NCBI RefSeq assembly: GCF_011075055.1 | Contig: NW_025401144.1 | Span: 124,001 to 188,000, forward strand | Length of the DNA: 64,000 nucleotides | Direction: 5' to 3' | DNA from: Mangifera indica | Taxonomy: Eukaryota; Streptophyta; Magnoliopsida; Sapindales; Anacardiaceae | Part shown: in pieces, positions 58,330-64,000 of the stretch | Layout: each line of letters begins with the position of its first letter | Numbering within the stretch: the first letter of the stretch is position 1 | The notes under the pieces: model-generated | The model's database searches: none | Told to the model about the DNA's origin: nothing | What the model saw: the letters and a program-made list of their open reading frames with translations, nothing else | Made by a program: the position numbers and the translations under genes

Positions 58330-59268
58330 ATGGATCGACCCAGATTCGTGATCGAGGCCGCTGAAGCCAAATCCCTGGCACACAAATCCGGTCTCACAAT
58401 CCACCAACTCCTCCCTACTTTAGTCAAATCTGCCAAAACTCTCGCCCGCCCGCCCATCTCTAACTACCACGTCGGCGTAGTGGGACTCGGCTCTTCGGGT
58501 CGGATTTTCTTCGGGGGTAACCTCGAATTCCCGGGTCTCCCTCTCCATCACTCCGTTCACGCTGAGCAGTTCCTCGTCACCAACCTGATCCTCAATGCGG
58601 AGCCCGGTCTCCAATGCTTCGCCGTCTCATCCGCCCCCTGCGGTCACTGCCGCCAATTCTTGCAGGAAATCCGGAACGCTTCCGATATCAAAATCGCCGT
58701 GACGTCATCATCCGATGAGAACAAAAAACAACAACAGGAAGATCATGGATGTAATTATTACACGTTGTCGCATTTTCTACCGGACAGGTTCGGCCCAGAT
58801 GATTTGCTGGAAAAGGATGTTCCTTTGCTCTTGGAAACTCACCAGAACGGCTTGTCTTTTGGGAATGACGACGGCGGCGGTGAGGAGGATGATGGTTCTC
58901 ACCAGTGTTGTAACGGTGACGTGTCGGGGAGTTTAAAGTTTGCAGCTTTAGAGGCTGCGAACAAGTCTCATGCGCCGTACAGTAAGTGCCCATCTGGGGT
59001 AGCGATTAAGGATTCTGAAGGGAAGGTTTATAAGGGGTCTTATACAGAGTCGGCGGCGTATAATCCAAGCTTGGGTCCTGTACAGGCGGCCCTGGTGGCT
59101 TACGTGGCGAGTGGAAATGGCGGTGGGTATGAGAGGATTGTGGAGGCGGTGTTAGTGGAGACAGAGGGCGGAGTTGTGAGGCAAGAACAGACAGCTCGAT
59201 TACTTTTGCAGGTGATTTCGCCCAAGTGTCAGTTTAAGGTTTTTCATTGTAAAAGGGCTTCTTGTTGA
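58330..59268 (+). CDS. CDA1: Cytidine deaminase (CDA1-like)
   Basis: A single exon coding 312 residues. The enzyme deaminates cytidine and deoxycytidine to (deoxy)uridine in pyrimidine salvage in the cytosol. The zinc site is complete: H77-A-E79 and P103-C104-G-H-C107. A second, non-catalytic deaminase-like domain follows from about residue 200 (KFAALEAANKSHAPYSKCPSG), as in the dimeric two-domain form known from E. coli and Arabidopsis CDA1. A low-complexity insert of Asp/Glu/Gly lies near 178-190. It has much higher GC in coding third positions than the neighbouring genes, most clearly in its first 400 bases. Arabidopsis has one main active CDA plus a tandem array of relatives; here I see one copy. 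Confidence 0.96.
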   Translation: MDRPRFVIEAAEAKSLAHKSGLTIHQLLPTLVKSAKTLARPPISNYHVGVVGLGSSGRIFFGGNLEFPGLPLHHSVHAEQFLVTNLILNAEPGLQCFAVSSAPCGHCRQFLQEIRNASDIKIAVTSSSDENKKQQQEDHGCNYYTLSHFLPDRFGPDDLLEKDVPLLLETHQNGLSFGNDDGGGEEDDGSHQCCNGDVSGSLKFAALEAANKSHAPYSKCPSGVAIKDSEGKVYKGSYTESAAYNPSLGPVQAALVAYVASGNGGGYERIVEAVLVETEGGVVRQEQTARLLLQVISPKCQFKVFHCKRASC

Positions 59269-60418
59269 TGACTCCTTGTGTTTATCATTAAGTTTCATGA
59301 CGATCATCCACTCGTGTCCAATTGAACCATGAATGGATGATGTATTAATGAATAAAGATCATTGTAGTTCTTCTTCTACTGTTGCTGTAAATCACATTGA
59401 AATTGGTCTGTCATTAGCTTGATGCTGTAAAAAAGGTGTGGCTGTTATTTTCCGAAAGGTATTCATTAAGTCAATTACTTAGCTTTTGATTTTATCCTCC
59501 CAAAGTGCTTTGGTAAAACTTAAAGAGTGGCGGGGCATTACAGGCGAAAAGACTTAAAAAGTGTTCAAATGTTGATTTATGGTTTTACCTATTCGGTATG
59601 AATAGATCGATTCTAAGGGGTGGTCTTGTTCTAATGTGTTTCAGTGGGTTCCTCCTCAAACCCAAAAAAAAAAAAGAAATTGCAAACTCTCTCTGAATCG
59701 TGAGTCATTCCTAATTAAAGACTTGATAGATAGTTAGATGCAGCTTGATGCTACTTGTGTTGTAGTAGCATCTATGCTCTGTTTTGCATAGCGCTATGAG
59801 ATAAAACAGTATAAATTCTCAGACCTGAAAGCTTTTCAGATATAAAAGATGCTGGTTATATTAAGGGACAATAGAAAGAATAGAAGTAAACCAGTTGGCC
59901 ACTTTCAGTGTCGATGCCACTTTTTGTCATCACCAGCAACTATATAATTTTGTGTCTGGCAGAAAGTAGAATATGAAAATAACAATTTAAGTAATTTTAT
60001 ATAAATTTTTTTAACGTGGTTTGTTCAAGTGTCTTGAGAAGGACGGAGTTTGTCCTAAAGATCTCTTAGTAAGGGTTTTTGTGTACCTTTGAGAGATTCC
60101 TTGCATATGTTCCCCTTTCCGATGCATGTAAGAGACAAGCTACAGAGTTGAAAATTTTGGTCCAGCTAACCTAACAAAAAATTTACTTGAAAGAAATTCA
60201 GAACATTAAATTTCATATATTTATATATATCACAACTAGAACAGCAATGACAAAGAATGAAGCCAACTGTAATTTTCAGCACTTCCTTTACTAAGGAAAA
60301 TGCCAATATACAGAATACCAGGGATACCTCACAACAGATATCCTTCAGTAAGCAAAACATAGTAACACTAAGACATTTATATATATGAATACTTAATTCC
60401 TAAACCACTTGGTTAATT
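59269..60418. other. Convergent intergenic region between CDA1 and the thioredoxin gene
   Basis: It contains the two 3' ends. I see no gene, transposon or structured RNA that I can support. Confidence 0.45.
59351..59356 (+). terminator. Poly(A) signal of the cytidine deaminase gene
   Basis: AATAAA lies about 80 bases after the stop codon. Confidence 0.5.
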
Positions 60419-63400
60419 TCATCCAGCTGGTTTGTCTACTGGAGAGGAAATAGCTTCAAGACTCAGATCTCCGACTCCTTTGGGCGGACCTATACTGCAT
60501 CGAGCCGTGTTATGCTGTTGGATAGCATCTTTTATCTTTTGAAACTGCATATAGGTTTGAGAAGAGAAATATAAGACATGAACATAAAATTCAAACAACT
60601 TCGATGTTTATAAATGCTGTAGCACAAGAAAACTAAGAAGATTCTACAAATATCATTATCAGTATAGCACAAGAAAATTGATCATCAATTCTACCAGTAA
60701 ATCACACAAAGTCTAATGACAATGACAAGAGTTGTTGAATCGCATCCTACATGCTATGTACCAACTTTCATACCATTAAAGAAGTATCTTCTTCTTTCCT
60801 TCCTTTTCATATTTGCTTTAACTTTTTCACAAGTTATAAACCAATATGAGCTCGTTGCTCACTAATGAGGTCGCAAATAAACGATTTAGATCATTAACTC
60901 ATTCAAGCAAGCAAGCTACTCTCCAACCTTATCTTGCCCTCTTCCCCACAATTATGGACTCTAATTCTTCTTCAGGGGGCGGGAAGGAGAGATTTTTAAT
61001 GCAGCTCTTTCTTCATTCAAAATTGATATTCACACTTTCTAGCAATTGAATACTGAATTAACTTATCTAGGTTTAATACCAAACAGTGAAAAAGGAAGCT
61101 TGTACTTATATAAGAAATGAATGGAGATGATTAATTATTGACCTTAGCAAGTGAACATGAAAATGATTCCAGCTGTCCATCGGCTCCTCGATAAAAGTGA
61201 AAATAAGGAAGAACCTTCACATTCAAACTTTTACACATGGGCTTGTTCTCATCAAAGTTCACTTTCAGGAATAAGATTTCAGGGTGTTCCTCAGCTGTCC
61301 TGCAGAGCTGATAGTTTTTCACAAGAGAAAATCATCACAACTATTGCATAGTGGTAAAAATGATAATGTCCCTATATAAATTATTTAAGTTCACAAATTC
61401 TTATCTGGAAAGCACAACATGTATTTTTTTCAAGGATTCATTTAGTTGGCATCTTTTAAGCACATCATATGATTAACCTTTGGAAATTTAACAATTTTTT
61501 TCTCATTAAAATCATCTGCAGCAACATTCTTGTCTACAAGAAAACTATAGAAGTCCATTACATAATGGATAGCATCGTAATACATGCTATAACTACATAT
61601 ATACAGACATCACAATTATGTTAACAATTATTGAAAGCAGTAATCTTAACCAAAGTGCTCCAAGACAATAATTTTGTTAATGCTGGCAGTGTATATGGTT
61701 CTAAAAATTGTTATTACAAGTGCTACAACTAGACCAGATGGTCAAGTAACAAAGCGGGTGTCTACCTTTGGATATAATGCTCGGCAAGAAGCACACCAGC
61801 TTCCATAAAATTCAACAATGACTAATTTATCTCCAGCTTGACTTAATGCCCCCAAAAACTCTTGTGTAGAATGAATGTCAATCATATTTGGAGCATTCTT
61901 TTCCCACCATTTTGGCTGGTCAGTTTGCGTAACAGTTGCATTGACCTAAAGGGAAGCATCCAAACTTAGGAAAGAACAATGATATAAAGAAAAAAAATTA
62001 AAAAAAACAAGCATAGTCCACCAATACAGAATAAAAACGACAAAATTACTTTACAGGGTACAAAGAGATTGGAGCAGACCACATTTGAATAAAACTTAAC
62101 TTTTTTGATAAGAAACTATAGATTTTATATTAAAAGTTAACCAGTCAGCCAACATAAGAACAAAAACCCTCAAGAAAGGTGAACACCTTATACAGAGACA
62201 TCTTGGCATTAGTAAACTGACAAGCCAAAGTTTTAATTGTTATCAACAGTGAATAACCATAAGATGAATATGCTTACCAAAAAAAATATATATGTATGAT
62301 GAATATGGTGAGGCCTTCAAATATTATTAAAAGGCGAAACAAATTTCCATAATAGGAGATATGTCCTTAAAATAACTCTATCGAGTAAGCTTGATTGATA
62401 CATTGTAGAAGCTAAGAGATTTCAATACCAAAATACATACATAGTTGATGCACGACATTTTGGAGAATGCAATATCCTCTAATTCTTAAATCACAAAACT
62501 TCAGTGACATATAAAATTATTAGATGTTTCAGGCTTTGAGCTATTACTATTATCAAGAAATTTTGTTCTACATAAGTGAAACTTTTGGCCATATAAAAGC
62601 AAGATGCAATACACTTCTTCATCTAATTGGCACTAAACACTAAGAGATAAAAATCCAAAAACACGAATGCATTTCAGAAACAAATAACAAAATTTAAAAA
62701 AAAAAAAAAAAAGGTTAATGCATCAGAAAGTTAGACATACTGAAGTGCATGTATCTATTCTTTATAGAAAAACTAAAAATGAAAATTATGGTGATCTGCA
62801 GAATGGTTAAAAAAATCCATCCAAGTGACTCCAAATAACCCACCTTCAGCAAAATTCTAGTTCTAATAATATGCAAAGGGCATCTATATGAAATTGATAA
62901 AGCGAAGAAAATAGATGAAGAACAACTTAACAGAGTTGTCATGAACTGTGCGGGGAAAAATGTTTCAGGTTTCATGCCTTACCCAACTTTAGGACCGTTT
63001 TACATGACTCCTAAGGGTTTTGTCAAGGAACCATTCATTGAACACACATCAAAGGCAACCTAATACAGATAACAGGAGACTATTTGTAAACTAAATTCAT
63101 CTTACAGAATGACAAATCAGTCTCAACCCAATGAAGGGGGGAAGCTCTAAAAGAACAAGCCATTGATATTATCACAACCTAGAGATTTGACAGGAAGAAC
63201 TATACAATTCAAGTTGTTAACATTATTGACAACTGCCAAATAATACATATGGGCCAAAACAAGCATAAATGAAAGCCAGAACTCACTCAATTATCATTAA
63301 ATTAATATAAAGCTTCCAGAAACTCCTGATGCCATAAGAAATAGTTAATGTTTCAGACATTCAAATTATCATCTAAATTCACTAAAATTTCAGCTTGATA

Positions 63401-63868
63401 AGTATATAAAACTCCTTAATTATACACAGCCAATAGTCTCCACAAAAGAGTTCTCCTAATTCAATCGTAGCTCACCAAAAAAACAATATTTTTGAACAAA
63501 ACAATTGATAAAAATTAAAAATCAAACAGCACTCATACTGAAATACAATATTACAAAAAAAAAAAATCCAACAAATGGGTGCTGAAAGTTTCACGGAGAT
63601 AATGAATCACAGAAAGAAAAGGAAAGGCAGTAAGCAAGAACTAGAATAGAACGGCAAGTTGTAAGACCTTCAAAGAGAGAAAGTGCTTCTTGGGTGTGAA
63701 AGAAAGGCGAGAAAAACCAGCAGCAGAAGAATAAACAAGAGGAAAAAATTTATTGCCTAGAATCTGATTAGGTGGGAGAGCATTCAACGTGGAGGTGAAC
63801 GAACAGAGCACCAAAGAAGACGAAAAGCGAAGCGAATGAAAAGAAGATACCCGAATAAAATCTGCCAT
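60419..63868 (-). CDS. ACHT2: Atypical Cys/His-rich thioredoxin, chloroplast (ACHT1/2 type)
   Basis: Four exons, 63668-63868, 61766-61945, 61143-61307 and 60419-60544, join in phase to 223 residues. Residues 1-65 are Ser-rich with few acids, a plausible chloroplast transit peptide. The thioredoxin fold follows with [16 protein letters not shown] before it and the active site WCASC (C118, C121) instead of the canonical WCGPC, the mark of the ACHT family. The [20 protein letters not shown] and [17 protein letters not shown] segments are typical of thioredoxin-like 2 proteins. ACHTs are oxidising thioredoxins that pass electrons from targets to 2-Cys peroxiredoxin. Two of the introns start GTC rather than the commoner GTA/GTG. 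ACHT2 rather than ACHT1 is inferred from neighbours. Confidence 0.93.
61946..63667. other. First intron of the ACHT gene (1.7 kb)
   Basis: AT-rich; I see no clear transposon or nested gene. Poly-A runs lie near 62697-62712 and 63555. Confidence 0.6.
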
Positions 63869-64000
63869 TAACAGATTAATTGATGATTAAAAAAAATAAC
63901 AGAGGCTTCGAATTGTATAAAAGAACAAAAATCTATCAAAGAGGAAGAAAGAAAGAAAGAAGGAAATTGATTCAAACTACGTAAGGTCATAAAAGCATGA
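63869..64000. promoter_or_regulatory. 5' flank of the ACHT gene, cut by the window edge
   Basis: It contains a GAAA-rich run at 63945-63965 and probably the 5' leader of the thioredoxin gene. The promoter continues beyond the window. Confidence 0.4.

Noticed and set aside
58688..58993. A 101-codon minus-strand open frame
   Set aside because: It is a shadow of the GC-rich cytidine deaminase exon.

Overview
This window is nuclear DNA from a flowering plant, most likely a rosid eudicot. It is AT-rich and the genes are broken by many GT-AG introns. The proteins are plant-type: a DYW-class PPR protein, serine acetyltransferase, KEA antiporter, EFFECTOR OF TRANSCRIPTION, tetraspanin, ACC oxidase and an ACHT thioredoxin. 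The spaces between genes are full of copia LTR fragments, MULE-like and Tourist-like elements and a palindromic AT-rich repeat. I cannot name the species.

Layout: 2.0-3.4 kb DYW PPR protein (-). 4.6-5.8 kb cytosolic-type serine acetyltransferase (-), head-to-head with a 20-exon K+ efflux antiporter of the KEA4/5/6 type (+, 6.2-17.8 kb) whose introns hold copia remnants. 17.8-22.9 kb is gene-poor. 22.9-23.9 kb is a SHAQKYF MYB repressor (-). 27.4-31.3 kb is a 10-exon mitochondrial LpxA-type acyltransferase (-). 31.4-35.4 kb is repeats, including a non-autonomous LTR element with a nested MITE and a MULE-like element with a perfect 9-bp target duplication. 35.5-38.1 kb is an ET2-like GIY-YIG protein (+). 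39.2 kb is a small RALF-like secreted peptide (+). 41.3-42.4 kb is ACC oxidase (+). 43.4-45.0 kb is FANCE (-). 45.1-49.9 kb is a transposon cluster. 50.0-51.8 kb is tetraspanin-2 (+). 51.8-58.3 kb is gene-poor. 58.3-59.3 kb is cytidine deaminase (+). 60.4-63.9 kb is a chloroplast ACHT-type thioredoxin (-).

I rebuilt the exon-intron structures by hand; splice phases close and protein lengths match the families. The genes do not form a pathway. They look like an ancestral eudicot block whose Arabidopsis counterparts, as I remember the locus numbers, are spread over three segments (about At2g19570-19600, At4g29540-29670 and At5g56760-56840). The most interesting content is this interleaved gene order, the well-bounded non-autonomous transposons, the repeat growth in the ET2-like gene and the RALF-like peptide. 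I saw no sign of a wholly new biological system, and no bacterial, viral or CRISPR content.
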